From Astrocystis sublimbata (taxonomy: Eukaryota; Ascomycota; Sordariomycetes; Xylariales; Xylariaceae), in assembly GCA_022453515.1 (NCBI GenBank), contig JAJNNY010000086.1, forward strand, positions 1 through 64,000: DNA of 64,000 bases, read 5' to 3'. The notes under the pieces were generated by a model. The model was given only the letters and a program-made list of their open reading frames with translations, ran no database searches and was not told the origin of the DNA. Positions 1 through 12,100 of the stretch are shown piece after piece. The translations under genes were made by a program, and so were the position numbers. The stretch's first letter is position 1, and every line of letters starts with the position of its first letter.

Positions 1-214
1 CGGCTCTAGACAGTTTGATTGGCCACGATAGGTAAGGTGCCAAAGTAAGGATTTGCCTACCTAGACCCCTAGGTACCTCACATACACCGTATTCAAGTTG
101 ATTGAATGCCTTAACTATAATAGTTTCGTTTCAAACGCGTTTGAAGAAATATCTTCTCTTCTTCCCTGTCAAATAGAGTTTGGTCCTCCTCGTCTTTCTT
201 GACCATCACGAATC

Positions 215-2944
215 ATGTTGCCTTACTCACTTTATAGCGTGTACCGGCAGTACAAGCTAGATACCGACACCATCGCATCTTGGCTTGCTACTACAGCCCA
301 GGTTCATGGCTACCCCCAGGAGCTGCTTCAAGCCGGTGGTGACGATCCGCACAAGAAGCCCCATGCACCCTCGGGCCGTCTCAAGGGAAAGGCCCGGCTG
401 CAAGCGGCGCGCGAGCAACGACAGAACCTGGCTGTTGATAAAACCAAGACAGCCCAGAGGAAACATACGATTGCCATCAAGGACTTCGTCGCTCTTGCTG
501 AGTTCATCTCCTCGAAGGCGGCCCAAGTCGGCAAAGTGCCCGTATCCATTGTGAAGACGTTGGACCGCGTCATCAGGGCGCGACGAGGCTTTGGGGACCA
601 GATTGCCGAGCATGACGAGGTTCCCGGCAACGGTCCAAACCGCTCCCACCTGTACTTCGTCGGCGTTCTCGAGAAGGTTCGCCAAGTCATGACCCCGCTG
701 TTCCCATCGCAGGCCTCATCCTCGAAGGAGGCATCGCAAGAGTCAGCAGACGGGGAGACTGAAGATGCCGTCTTGAATCGCTTTGCTGGACTGTCTGTTT
801 ACGAACCATCCGAGGCTTTCCTCAATATGCCCGACATAGAGCAGCCACAGCCTGAGACTACCACGACCGGCAAGCTCGAGGTCGCGTATGAAGCTGAGAG
901 ACTCAACAGCTTTGAGGATGTCATATTCGCTCTAACTACTTTGATGAACGACCTCAATCGTTTGCGGGAGCGTGTCAAGTGGATCTGGAGTGCGCATGTC
1001 CAGGGTGTTTTCGACCTCTGTGCGGCTGCCATTGCGACCAACACCGCAGTCGACTTTGCGCGCAATCTCATGGATGAGATCAAGCCGGAGCTAGATGCGC
1101 ATGGTGGCCCATGGGAAATGCTTCAGAGATTTAACCTCTTGCAGTGTATGATTGCTGGACACCGGTTTGACGAGCTGACTACTACCAACCAGGGGGTGCA
1201 GGATGGGAATTTCAACTACAAATTCTATGATGTTGGGATCGGCCAGTTTCTGCAGGTCTACAACATGGTCGATGCCTTCTCTCGTGTCCTCGATCCATAT
1301 CATTTACCAATTTACAAGGAGGGCATGTTTGGCACCTATGACCCTTCAAGCAATCGAGACACCAAGTCAGGCTACGAGAAATTCGTAGAGGACCGTGCTC
1401 TCCTTATGCCCTTTTTCACCGAGCTGGCGACGGCCTGCATTGGTGTCGCTGACTATCCCGTAGAGGATGAGTTCCTTCGGGGCATGGTGGAGATGAGAAA
1501 GACGAAACAAACGCCATTTCCCATGGTCTTTGCCGCCCAAGTATTCCTCGACATCCACCACCTCCTGCGAACAGATGTTTCCCGGGCATTTGAGACTTTC
1601 CAATCAGGTGTGACGATGCTTCACGACGAGATCGACGCACACCTCGAGTTTCACAAGAAACTGAGGATTGACACATGGCCCCGGTCGAATGACCAGTACA
1701 TGGCACAGGTCAGTTGCAGTATTCGCGCAGCTCTCCAGGATCCAGTGTACCAAGCCAAGGAGAAGCAATATAAGCGCATGAAGCTTTCCGTACCTGACTC
1801 GGTGGAGCCTAACCGGATTCTGCGCATGTCGCCAGTGCTGTCGGGTCTGATGCTCTTCCACTATCGCGCCGAGGTGCGCGACATTGCACTTACAGTGATC
1901 AATGCATGGGGCTCCGTCACTTACACCGCTCATCTGCTCAATGCGTTGTCCAAGGAGGGGCTGGTAACGGGCCACGACAACACCAGCGCTCAACCACCAT
2001 GGCCTGATATGGCCCTTCTTCGCACCTTGCTCCTAGATGATGAACAGATCTTTGTTGGTGTTGCACCCGACAAGCCCGACGAGTATTTCAAGAGGTTCTG
2101 CTTGCAAGTAGGCACAACTGCCAACGCGTTTACCAAACGCAAGGAAAAGCGAAAGGGGCCACTAGCATCCAAGGCTGGACCTAGAGGTATGTTTGGTGGT
2201 CCTTGCGATATTATACTTGTTAATCGTTCTATCCAACCTACGAATGAGACCGATGACTCCAACTAATGTACAATCACTACAGGAATTAAAGTGGAAGCCC
2301 TCTCTCCTGTTACCTCGATGTTTCTCGATCGCTACGTCCGAAAGACGGGAACGCTGAATTGGACAACGGAATATGTCGAAAGGGTTATAGAGGCCAGTCA
2401 GTGGGAAGCTGAGGGTAGCGAAGAGGACCATACCTTGATTCTAGGCAAGTTGACCAAGGAAGAGCTGGCCCGGAAGAAGACAAAAGAAAAGATGCAGCAA
2501 AAGAAGGATCGGAAAAAGAGCCCGGCGCGCCTCACTCCTGACGAGCTAATCCGTGCTCTTATACTGGCTCTCAACAACGAATCACTCGAATTTGCTTTCC
2601 CATTGCTCATTATGCATCGCAGCTGCTGGCGCCTACTCCGTGCTGTCAAACAGCACTGCGACCCGGTCTTGCGAGAACTCTTTACCCCTGCATACCTCGA
2701 GCGCGAGACGGAGCTTCCGTTCGTTATCGGCTGGATTTTCATGGCAGCAGCTGCGATCGACAGCCCATCGGACATGCGTCCTATGATCGAGGCAGCGAAG
2801 GCAGTAACGCAAGAAGTTGTGCTGGGTGATGAGGGCACTGTGGCTCTTCGTCTCCTGAACAACAAGCTTGGGTTCCCGATCTCATTCGAAGCAGACGAAG
2901 AGTCCTTCTCGTCATGGAAGCACGAGAGACATACGTCTACCTAG
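215..2944 (+). CDS. DUF6604-domain protein, function unknown
   Basis: Two exons, 215-2186 and 2283-2944, joined across a 96-bp intron (GTATGT..CTACAG) give 877 residues in a continuous frame. The N-terminus (YRQYKLDTDTIASWLATTA, about residues 10-28) matches the opening of the fungal DUF6604 family, a large N-terminal domain of unknown function found in many Pezizomycotina proteins. The rest is mostly helical and hydrophilic with no signal peptide or membrane segment, so a cytosolic or nuclear protein is likely. A Lys-rich charged stretch lies just after the splice (KKTKEKMQQKKDRKKS). The start is the first ATG, preceded by a pyrimidine-rich leader. The family call is from recognition, not a search; no catalytic motif is visible. 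Confidence 0.8.
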
Positions 2945-3585
2945 CCAGGTACTCTGGTGTCATTTCGACCTTCGAAGATCAGGGGGTGGTGGCCGCGTCG
3001 TGGATGAAGCAGAAACGGTAGTGTAATCAAAATTAGGGAGTACTTAAGGCATTTCCTATCCGATTCGCGATCCCAGCATATTGTATGAAAACAAATGAAA
3101 TGTTAACTTAATATCACAACTGTCAAGTACTACTGTAATATTCCAAGCTGGGATACTGGTCAATGATTCGTGGCTAAAGTGAGCATGACAGAGTGAGACA
3201 GCTGCCTTATAATGTGGCTGGCTGATTCCAAGAATTGATTGCATACGCGAGCGGGGTGCTTGACTGTCCCGTGCATCCGACCTCGCTCTGCGTTCAATAC
3301 AGGCCCCTATGCTCATCTCCCCAGGGCGTTCTGTTCTCCGAAAATCCCAGGAATGCAAGTGAGATGATTGATGGTTGGTGCGAGGATCTTGATACAATGG
3401 ACTGAAGTAGGCTGAGATGTGCACGAGTAGGTATATAGAGAGCTGTCCATTACCGGAATAACGACAGCCATCCTTTCCCTCAATCATAGCACTCCCTCAT
3501 TGTCAACATATCATTGAATAAGCATTATACCACGACATCGTATTCAAAATAAGATCTCTATCAAGAGAAAGTTTTTGCTAGCATA
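2945..3585. other. intergenic, no gene seen
   Basis: About 640 bp between the DUF6604 gene and the dehydrogenase. A 143-codon frame on the minus strand shows no domain or codon pattern suggesting a gene. It presumably holds the 3' end of the first gene and the promoter of the next. Confidence 0.5.
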
Positions 3586-4583
3586 ATGGATGTTTCCGGT
3601 TATGCATTGGTCACCGGAGGCGGTAAGCTACAGCGATCCGTATGTACCGAGGAGTAGGCACAACATCTGATAACGCCTAGGTAGTGGGATTGGGAGAGCC
3701 TGTGCGCTTTTGTTCGCCGAGACTGGTGCTGCAGGACTTCTAGTCGCAGATATCAACATCGAAGCAGCCCGAGAAGTCGTACGCGAAGCTTCTGCTTTAA
3801 CCAAACGCTCGGACTTTCGGGCAGAAGCCGTCGAGTTCGATGTCGCTGTCGAGGAGTCGGTAGAAGCCATGGTTCAACGTATGACCAAAACTTTTGGTCG
3901 CATGGATTATTGCGTCAACTCAGCTGGGGTGGGTTTGCCAGCTTCCTATATCCAAGCTTCGCATCCTCCAGAGTCATATTTGACCTCGCATATAGATCTC
4001 TCTTCAGACCTATGCCACAGTGGCGGAGACCAGCTTCCAAGAGTTCCGGGACGTCATGTCTGTGAACGGACACGGCACTTTTCTCGTCACCAAGTCAGCA
4101 TGCGCAGCCATGGCGCAGCAGCCAGCGAGGCCCGTGAGCCCCGACGACCCAGCGCGTGGTACTGTACGCGGCACCATTGTCAATATTGCTTCGGTGACCG
4201 CCGTGCTTTCCCCGCCTAGTATGGGCCAGTACAACGCGTCGAAGCAGGCCGTGCAGGCAATCACGAAAACTGCCGGTGAGTTCGACTCTCTCTGTATCTT
4301 TATTGGCCAATCAGCCGTCTGACAGCGGAAAGCTATTGAGAACGCGCCCCTTGGCATTCGCGTCAACTGCCTCTGTCCGACATGGGTAGATACCCCCATG
4401 CTCAAACGACTCAAACAGTCCATCTCTATGCTCAATGATGAAACCGTTTTGACTGGCATCCCAATGAATCGAGTAGGGACCCCTCGAGAGGTTGCTCATT
4501 CAGCTGTCTTCTTGTGTAGCGCATGGTCGAGCTACATTACTGGCCATTCTCTGGTTATTGATGGCGGCATGACTATCTTTTGA
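3586..4583 (+). CDS. classical short-chain dehydrogenase/reductase (SDR)
   Basis: Four exons (3586-3622, 3681-3932, 4021-4275, 4333-4583) give 264 residues, the usual length of a classical SDR. The Rossmann cofactor motif TGGGSGIGRA is assembled across intron 1. NSAG follows in exon 2, and exon 3 carries the active-site Ser region (NIASVTAV) and the catalytic YNASK (YxxxK). The end, DGGMTIF, is typical of NAD(P)-dependent oxidoreductases of the 3-ketoacyl reductase-like type. There is no signal peptide, so it should be cytosolic. The substrate cannot be inferred and no biosynthetic neighbours are present. Intron 2 (donor GTTTGC) and intron 3 (acceptor AAAG) were chosen because they keep the family sequence in frame; those junctions are less certain than the first. 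Confidence 0.85.
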
Positions 4584-5013
4584 TAGGTCTATCGCGCGTA
4601 GGTTCTCGCGTAATTGGCTAAGCTGCTGCTTTAATACTTATCACCCGATTGTATTGAATGTTATTCAGTTGACTCCCAAGTTAAGAGATGTGTGCATCTC
4701 AGTATACTAGGTACTTACCACCGGGAACAACATCTAAATAATACAGATTGGAACATCACATTCTACTTTCTTTAGTATCAACGTGGTGACGAAGAATCAA
4801 TAGCCCATGGGGATAAATATTTTGATCACATACTGATTTTAAAGAATGGCATGTCCAAGTGCTGCACTCGGAACCCCCTAAGGGTACGATATTGTCTAAC
4901 ATGTTGTAATCTCCCGGTCCCGGGATCCTATCATATGTTTATAAGCCTTGAACTGATTCAAATACGCCCTTCTGTATGGTCCGTGGCCACTCTCCAAGTT
5001 CCTCTAGAGTTCC
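4584..5013. other. intergenic between convergent genes
   Basis: AT-rich stretch between two genes transcribed toward each other. No gene, repeat or RNA was recognised. Confidence 0.5.
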
Positions 5014-5585
5014 TCAAGAGCATTTGTGGCCACTGTTGGCACACTGATTAACACATGTGTTGTAAAGTTTCGTCCCGTAGATCTTGCCCGATATGCCGTT
5101 AGACGAGCACGACTGGCTGAGCGTTTCCAAGTTAGCGGCCAGATCACCCTGCTGCAGATTATCGACTTGAGTGTTCCACCCAGTGCAGCACGAGCCACTC
5201 GAGCCTCGGTAGCAGATCTGGCGCCAATCCGTTGGAACAGGCGTTGTCGATTGAGCGTTGAGCGTCTCCAGGAGGTTTTCGCCTAGCTCATTCTCGGCTT
5301 GGTTTTTGCTGGTGTCGCAAGATGGTGTTGGGCTGGCAGAACATTGTGTCCCTTTGCGTTCCAGCTGGACTGTTCTGGTGGGCTGGTTTTGTTTCTCCTC
5401 AGTGGCGGCTACGCCATAGTATTCCATTCGTGAGCCATTGACACGATCGTCATAACCCAGCAAGCTCCATTCTTCTGCCTCTGCATTGCGGGAGGCGATA
5501 TTGTTTGTGAAGCCATTGTCGGTGAGAGGGGACGCCAAGACAGTTGAAGATGCAAGGGAAAGGAGCGAGGCAATTCTGAGTGCAT
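5014..5585 (-). CDS. secreted Cys-rich fungal protein, start apparently frameshifted
   Basis: A 174-codon open frame (5538-5014) encodes a protein with a central LGYDDRVNGSRMEYYGVA block and a C-terminal Cys-rich module (ICYRG..SCCTGW ... CSSNG..GK ... CVNQCANSGHKC). This arrangement recurs in secreted proteins of plant-associated and soil ascomycetes, some annotated as 'WD-like'. The frame continues upstream through a good signal peptide (LRIASLLSLASSTVLA) but has no ATG before an in-frame stop. The only well-placed ATG (5585, context TCTCAAAATG) is one base out of frame with it. A TATAAAAG lies about 150 bp upstream and a CAA-rich leader follows, so the locus has a normal promoter layout. 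Either one base is missing just after the start codon or the sequence has an error there. Function unknown; probably extracellular. Confidence 0.6.
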
Positions 5586-5734
5586 TTTGAGATAGTCTTC
5601 TTGAATATTTTGGATTTCAGGTCGCTGGTAGTATGGGAAGTTTAGAGGCCCTACTGTTGCTGTTGCTATTGCTGTTTGTTGAGGTGTTTTGTTCTCTATG
5701 ATGATTATCTCCTATTGATGCTGCGCTCATTGTT

Positions 5735-5742
5735 CTTTTATA
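5735..5742 (-). promoter_or_regulatory. TATA box of the Cys-rich secreted protein gene
   Basis: TATAAAAG on the minus strand, followed by a CAACAAACAGCAATAGCAAC-type leader common in fungal mRNAs. It predicts transcription starting near 5705, upstream of the ATG at 5585. Confidence 0.45.
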
Positions 5743-6492
5743 ACTTTCGTCCTCGATATTGAAACTAGAACAGAGGCCTATTTGTTCATCCTGATTACGT
5801 CTATAGGATACTCTTCCGTACCTCTGATCTTAGCAGATCGACATTGCGCTGCTGTTCTTGACTCACATCGCCATAATGACGAACACCGAGCATCCACATC
5901 GACGATCAAAATCCTCCGCGTTTGATAGAGCTGTTATATGAAGTGTCCGCGAACTCTATTCAGGCTTACCTTGCTATGAATACTTGAGAGGATCAAAGTG
6001 ATGTCATTGTTGGCTGTGATCATTTGTGTTATTTCAACACCCTTGAATAAGGAAGGATCATGCGGCGAGTAATTAGTTGTTAGGTGGATCAGCAGCGTCA
6101 CAATATTCCTATCTATCGGAGCTTGCATGCACCTCACCAAAAAGATATTTCGTGTGATCGTGGTTTCTTGATATGTTGGCAAGCTATAGAGACAGTTAGT
6201 CTCTTCCTCTAATCCCATAATAAGCATTCCCTTTAAGTTGACAATCTATATACGTCATTAAGTATATATTCCATTTATAGCAAAGGTATTAATGCACCAG
6301 CTAGCTGTATAACATGGCGTGAGCGTATTGGAGGCCTCGAACACCACCATGTATAATCAAGTGTTTAAAATTTATGTTCTCTATACTAATTTCAGTCTGG
6401 TTATCAGGGCAAAGGAGCAATAGCAGCATAATCAGAATGAGTACCATGATCTAAAAGAATGTGAATTTCACTCTCCGTTGTACTTAAACCCT
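5743..6492. other. intergenic, AT-rich, no gene seen
   Basis: About 750 bp between the Cys-rich secreted gene and the 3' end of the next minus-strand gene. The only sizeable frame (97 codons, minus strand) has no recognisable feature. Confidence 0.5.
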
Positions 6493-7122
6493 CTATCCCT
6501 CAATAAACCCTTCGCCATGATTGACAAGGTCGATGCATTTATCCCAATCAAAGATGCCATTCTCATCTGTAAGCTCGCCCTTCCGATGAAATGTGACACC
6601 CCAGGACTCATCGGCGTTTCCAAATAACAAGTGCGCTACAAGCGGCTGTGCTTTCTTGAACGGGATTCTGAAGTCATGCCAGGCGTTGGGCTCCTGTCCC
6701 TTGGCTAGTAACTCGGCATCCTCGTCGCGGGCATAGAACCACAAAGTAATGGAGTGATCCTCGACGCTGCGCGCATCTAGAATGACAATGACATCCTGCT
6801 CAATCATGGGGTTCTTCTGTTGCTGTTCGAGCGCCCAGTCCCCACAATGTTCGACTGAAGCTCCGATGAACTCAGTCGCAAAGGTTTCATCATTCCCCAA
6901 CGTAGACTTGAAATCTTTCCAATGCGATGGCGGTTGGTGGGACTCGACAAGGAAATAGGGAAAGGTTCCATCGCCTCCATCAGTCGCCAGTACTTGAGGA
7001 ACAAACTATTCTCGTGCGTCAATGCTGGTTTATCGTGTGTATCATTGCGCTCATAGCTTCGATAGGGAGCATCTTACAGGTTTTGCCTCTTCGGCCGTGC
7101 AAAAGAGCAGAACACCAGGCAT
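6493..7122 (-). CDS. small hypothetical protein (possibly DUF6924-like)
   Basis: A 45-bp first exon (7122-7078, MPGVLLFCTAEEAKP) joins exon 2 (7005-6493) across a 72-bp intron (GTAAGA..AATAG), giving 185 residues. There is no signal peptide or membrane span. The sequence is acidic, with regular hydrophobic strands (PYFLVES, DVIVILDARS, SITLWFYARD), and its layout is loosely like DUF6924. That family call is weak and rests on overall look. The splice is well supported because the frame is closed by TAG immediately upstream of exon 2 and both junctions are phase 0. No neighbour suggests a function. Confidence 0.6.
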
Positions 7123-8278
7123 TGAAATGATATGGTGAGCGTCTTATTGGAATAAGAGGCATGTGTGCATTTGGACTGTTGGATTGTTGGTTTACTGATG
7201 GTAGCTTGTGTCTACCTAGCAGGTTCATATGTGCAAAGTCAAGTGTTGGCAAACACGTAGTGGCATTTCCAAGTGGGGTACTCTACCTATCACATAGAAG
7301 CTCCATTGTTATTTTAGTACCCTCGTTGGCGGATTCCTCATGCAAGGCCTCCCAACAGCAAAACAATAATCGACGTCATACTGCATAGATTTCATCTTCG
7401 AAACTGTTTGGGACGTCCGAAGTCGTATGGATCGCTTTCTGATGGAAAAACTGTTATGGCTGTAAGTAACTGTTCATAGCTGGTGTTCGGCCTGCACAGT
7501 GCATCATTCGCGCGTGTATGTGTGTCAGGGATGCTCATGGACGATGCCTAGGTAACTATATCATTATATCATTGCGTCTAGATTGGACTGAATTAAGTTA
7601 AAATAGCGCAGCTGTCCTGCGGCGCATCTGGTAACATGTTAGTGGCGGCATTCCTTGTAAGCGGCCATAGAGAATCCTTACGACGATCAAAGTTGATAGA
7701 TAAAGATGCATAAACATAACACACAACAGTCTAGAAGAGATATTCACAGGTTATTTTTAGAAATCACCTTACTTGCTATTTTGCCACATACCATGTCATT
7801 CAAGTACTCTAGCTGTCGATCTGCCCTCTTGAAAACGTTGGGCTAAGACATAATGCTACGAAAGATGAGTAGTGTATTTGGGCGATGTTAGGACACGATT
7901 AGAGGTATCCCGATGTGTAGACACGTGAATACACTGAGCCTGCCCAAGTATAGGAACCAGCCGAAGATCTTGCAACTCTCTTATCACAGGATTACTATGC
8001 CATCCTGGCATTGCCAGATCCAAAATAGCAACACACGCCGGATATTATTGACGTTTGGAGATGCCGTCGTTTGCGGTTATAAATTAGGATTACCGACCTG
8101 TCAAGCTTGCTAGAGCAATATAAATAACGCCGTGAGTGAGCCCCAAAGATTGATACCAGCAGTTCTTCGCTCTTCATATCCTAGAAACCTACAATCTACT
8201 TGTCCAACATAGAAAATTCTTGATTATTGCTCTCAACTTTACTGAAACCCCTATCTCTAGGTCTCCAAGTTTTTCGCT
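7123..8278. other. divergent intergenic region
   Basis: About 1.15 kb separating a minus-strand gene from the plus-strand small secreted protein. It contains the TATA box listed at 8119. Short frames inside look random. Confidence 0.5.
8119..8126 (+). promoter_or_regulatory. TATA box of the small secreted protein gene
   Basis: TATAAATA about 150 bp before the ATG at 8279, in a plausible promoter position. Confidence 0.4.
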
Positions 8279-8521
8279 ATGGCCACTTCGCATTGCTCGT
8301 TTCTTGGTCTCGCCACTGTTATGCTCTGGGCAACAGTCAATGCCGCGCCAACCGAAGCGGTTACCAAAGCTGCAAGTCGTCGAGATCTCCCTGAAATGGG
8401 ACTAAGAGCAAATGAAATGCTTCACAAAAATGGCCGGGTACTGACAGAAGAGGAGTTAGCTGATTGGTTCGACGAGAATACACCAGGAGACTGGCCCGAA
8501 GATTCTTTGACAAAAAACTAG
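8279..8521 (+). CDS. small secreted protein, probably truncated by a nonsense codon
   Basis: 80 residues starting with a clear signal peptide (MATSHCSFLGLATVMLWATVNA, cleavage before APTEA). An acidic mature part with a possible RR processing site (AASRRDLPE) follows, ending at TAG (8519-8521). The same frame stays open for another 36 codons after this TAG, and a spliced downstream exon fits in phase (next entry), so the 80-residue product is probably a truncated version of a larger secreted protein. The native protein would be an effector- or defence-like small secreted protein, but no family was recognised. Confidence 0.55.
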   Translation: MATSHCSFLGLATVMLWATVNAAPTEAVTKAASRRDLPEMGLRANEMLHKNGRVLTEEELADWFDENTPGDWPEDSLTKN

Positions 8522-8869
8522 GTTTCTGTCATTACTAAAGGGGAAACAGGCCAGAGTACCGCAATCAGTGCTGCATTCAACGCAGGTCAAGTTCCGTGGA
8601 ACAGCTGGATGACCTTATCGTTCTCGAATTAGTATGTGTATATGTGATCCTTACCCCTGTCATGATAACTGCTCTGGATAGTGGCTAATGCCAAGAATAG
8701 CGATGCATCATTGGTATACTGTCCCGCTTTGTTTTCGAGGCCCCCTGACACATCCGTCTGTGGCAAGAGCGAAAAGACAAAAGTCGACGGTGCAATTGTT
8801 GACCTTGCAGAATATGACTTCCAAAAAGTAGCGAACTCGAGACCAATCTACTTCGAAAAAGCAAGCTAG
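8522..8869 (+). pseudogene. downstream remainder of the interrupted small secreted protein gene
   Basis: After the TAG the same frame runs open to 8631, where GTATGT makes a good donor. A 69-bp intron ends at AAGAATAG (8700), and the next exon continues in phase to the stop at 8869. It encodes two Cys (LVYCPALF..., TSVCGKSEK) and a C-terminal YDFQKVANSRPIYFEKAS. That reading frame, intron phase and composition all continue past the TAG suggests one substitution (CAG or TAC to TAG) broke the gene. Whether the mRNA is still made is unknown. Confidence 0.45.
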
Positions 8870-9153
8870 ATCGCTTTAAGTAGCGAGGGCCCTACTACTT
8901 GAAGGTCCGCATAGATTATATATAAGACTATGGAGGCAGTGGTCTCTTTGATTCGAAAAAATGTGATAAACAAAGCCACATATATAGTAACGTGATCTAG
9001 AGATCAAGCTGTATAAACATCTTCCTTAATTCATATGTGACCAAGAACACTTCGTAGGCCTCGAACCTCTCCCACTACCAATGCCACTAGCAATGGAAAT
9101 ATATCTGAAGAAGCTGCCACAAGATGTCGTAAGATCTAGTCATTGCTTCCATG

Positions 9154-12100
9154 CTATATTTTGCACACCTTGCCGAGCAGGGACTGGATTTTGGTGTCAC
9201 CGTCCTGGAATATCTTGCCGAGCGACGAGATCTCGGAGGCCTTCATGCCTTTCCTCCACTTGGCGATACTGGCGATACCCTTGGCATCGCGTGACGCCTT
9301 GACGATACCGCCCACGCCAAAGAGTCCGCCCAGGATATTGACAACGGCCGAGGCTGGATCGTTGACGGTGTCGTAGGTCGCCAATGCGGCGTTGCCCAGC
9401 TCGCCAGCAATGGCGATGATGCGGGCAAGGTTGGCGAAGCCGAGACCTGCTGCCACTTCTTGGCCGACGACGGGAACGAACTGTGTAGATCGATCAGTGT
9501 CAGTTTTTGGTACCTGTATGCTTGAGGGAGGCAATTAAAGTGGTGATAGGGCATAGGATAAGACTTACAAACAAGACGACACTGATGATTAGCAAGATCA
9601 GATTCGCCTTCCTCTTGCGCTCCTCCTCCTCTTCCTCCTTCTCCTCCTGCTTTCCGAGTTCCTTCGCCTGCGCCATGCTGTCGACGGCTTGTTGCAGCAT
9701 GAACAAGGCCGGGGCATAGGCCAGCGCGGCGTCGCGGGGGTCGCCGCCCGTCCAGCTACCGGCCATGATCTCAAGCATGGTGTTTTGAATGTCAGAGCGT
9801 AGCTTGGGGATGTTGGGTAACCCGTCAGTGACGATCGACTTGGGGTTGCTGACGACCATAGACTCGTTCTTCTTCGGCCACCCATGGAACCGGAGCGTCC
9901 ACGAGTAGGGAGGGCGCTGGGTGCCGTCGGTGCGTTGAAGACTGTAGTCCCCGAAGTCGACCCAGTCCTCGAGGAGGCCTGCCTTGGCGATACCCTTGGC
10001 AAGATCGTCGGAATTCTTCACTCGGAGGTCCGTCGGTTTGATGTAACGGAATAACGAGTCGATGTGATCGTCCCAGGTATTGCAGGGGACGAAGTCTTTC
10101 TCTTCTGGGAATTTGCAATCAAAATAGTCGTTCATGCCAAAGCCCCGGTTTGGCCATCGCTGCTTCTCCGGAGTGCTGCTCATGTTCCACATGAAGGCAT
10201 AGCTCAGTGTGTCGGGCACGATCTTCTCGATGTACTTAACGTAGTAGCCCCACATCTCGTCGTAGCCGTTGTTGACATCGTTGTAGTCCTTGTATGACTT
10301 GTCCACGAGCCTGCCGATCGTGTCGAGCGTCATCTGTGCGACGCATCTGTTCGGCACGGAGCCCGAGTTTTGTGCGTCCAGCAAGTCACCCAGAGTATCG
10401 TAGTGCTTGTCCGGGCAGGGCTCGTATGGTGGCCACTCGTCACCAGCCTCTTCCGCGTCACCCGTGCCGTTCTTGCTGTAGGTGCGGTTGAGATCAACAG
10501 CCCAGTCGACATTGCCACCGAGCTTCATACCGTCGTACCACGTTTGTCGCTCCTGGTAGCTGCTAGGCGTGAGCCAAGAAACCCACTGGTCGCCGTTGTA
10601 GATCACAACATCTCCTTCGTCCTTGTACTGAGTGACAGTGACTTTGTTAGGGTTTTCAGCGCTCTCGGATTGGCTGATAAGATCCTGAATCTCAACATTG
10701 GAAAGATAGCCGGCACTGGAGCTGTGTCAGCAAGAATCAAATTTAGCTGGGGAGAAAGTAACTCACGTATCGGTACAGAGACCTTTGGTGGCCCCTGACT
10801 CTTTGCCGGTAAAGGAACATAGAGGCCCCTTGCAGTCCTTGCTGGACATCTTGAAGCTGCGGCCATAGAGGGCAAGGCCAGGCACAACCTTGGTGGATGG
10901 TAGTCCAGCCTTCGTGATCATGGCCAATGCGTACTCAGTCTCGGTCTTGTTGACGTGGCTGCGCAGGCAGTTGCCCTTGGGACAGCCCTCATTGACGAAT
11001 TTGTTATCATAGTCCCACTGACCGTGAAGATCGTACGTCATGTAGACATAGTAGTCAATAGAGCTTTCAAACTGCGTCACCGGATGGAAACCCTTCAAGT
11101 ACCAATACGAGGCAGGCAGAGCCATGGACATAGACTTTTCCTTGGGGAGTTTAGCTCGGACAAGCTTCAAGAACTCGGCATAGTTCTTGCCCGAATCGAG
11201 GCTGTCTGCGGGAACACCAGGGATGTCCTGAGCACCAGGGTATTCCCAATCGAAGTCCACTCCATCCAGGTTGTTGTCCACAATGAACTTGGCAATGTTG
11301 GTCGCCAGAGTCTGACGGTTACCGTCCCTGACGCCTTGCCGGAAGATATTGTGCGTATAAGGCTCCGTAGAGAACCCCCAACCACCAAAGCTCATGATGC
11401 GCTGAATGTTCTTCAACTTGAGCAGGCCGTCGAACTGCTTTTGCAGGCCGCTCACGTCGACCTTCCAGCTTTGCGTGATGTTGCCAAATGCCCAGTGTAC
11501 GTGTGTGTAGCCGCCTTCTGACATCTTGGAGATGTCCATGTTGGCGCACTTCCGATTCAGGTTCCATGCCTCAAAATAGCCGATACGACGGGGCTTGCTG
11601 GGCCCTGAGCTGGCACTTTTCACTTTGGTGCCGCAGTTGGAGAAGCAGCCGTTCGTGCCCTTCTTGGACGTGCCTGGAGCTCTGTTGTGTGTGTCAGTAA
11701 ACGTGGAGGCGTTGGTTATGAAGTGGTGAAGACGGAGATGGGGAATACTGACCCGCCAGTAGCAGTTGTGTTAGTACAGAAATCGGGAGTGATTCCGCAT
11801 TGACCCCATTTGTTGCAGCAAGCATTCAGGGGGCAAGGGTTGATGTTCACCCAATCCCATGAGTTGCCGCTGCTTGGCTTGGTAGTTCCGGGTTTCTTCA
11901 AGGAGTGTTAGTGACAAGTTCATCCCGAAGCTGTGAGTAGGGGAACGTACTTGTGGGCCACAGACGGCTCCGTCAACTGCCGAAGGGAACGGCGGCTTGC
12001 CAGAACTGAGGCAAATTTTGCCTTTCTCCTGAAGGTCATTGCATCCGGTGTATCCCCACGTGAGCTTGTTGTACTCGTCTATCTTGTCTGCTTTCATCTT

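Noticed and set aside
3056..3487. 143-codon minus-strand frame
   Set aside because: Random-looking sequence in an intergenic region with no start context or family resemblance.
5620..5730. Possible upstream ORF beginning at 5730 in front of the Cys-rich secreted gene
   Set aside because: Its ATG lies only a few bases after the TATA box, so it is probably not in the transcript.
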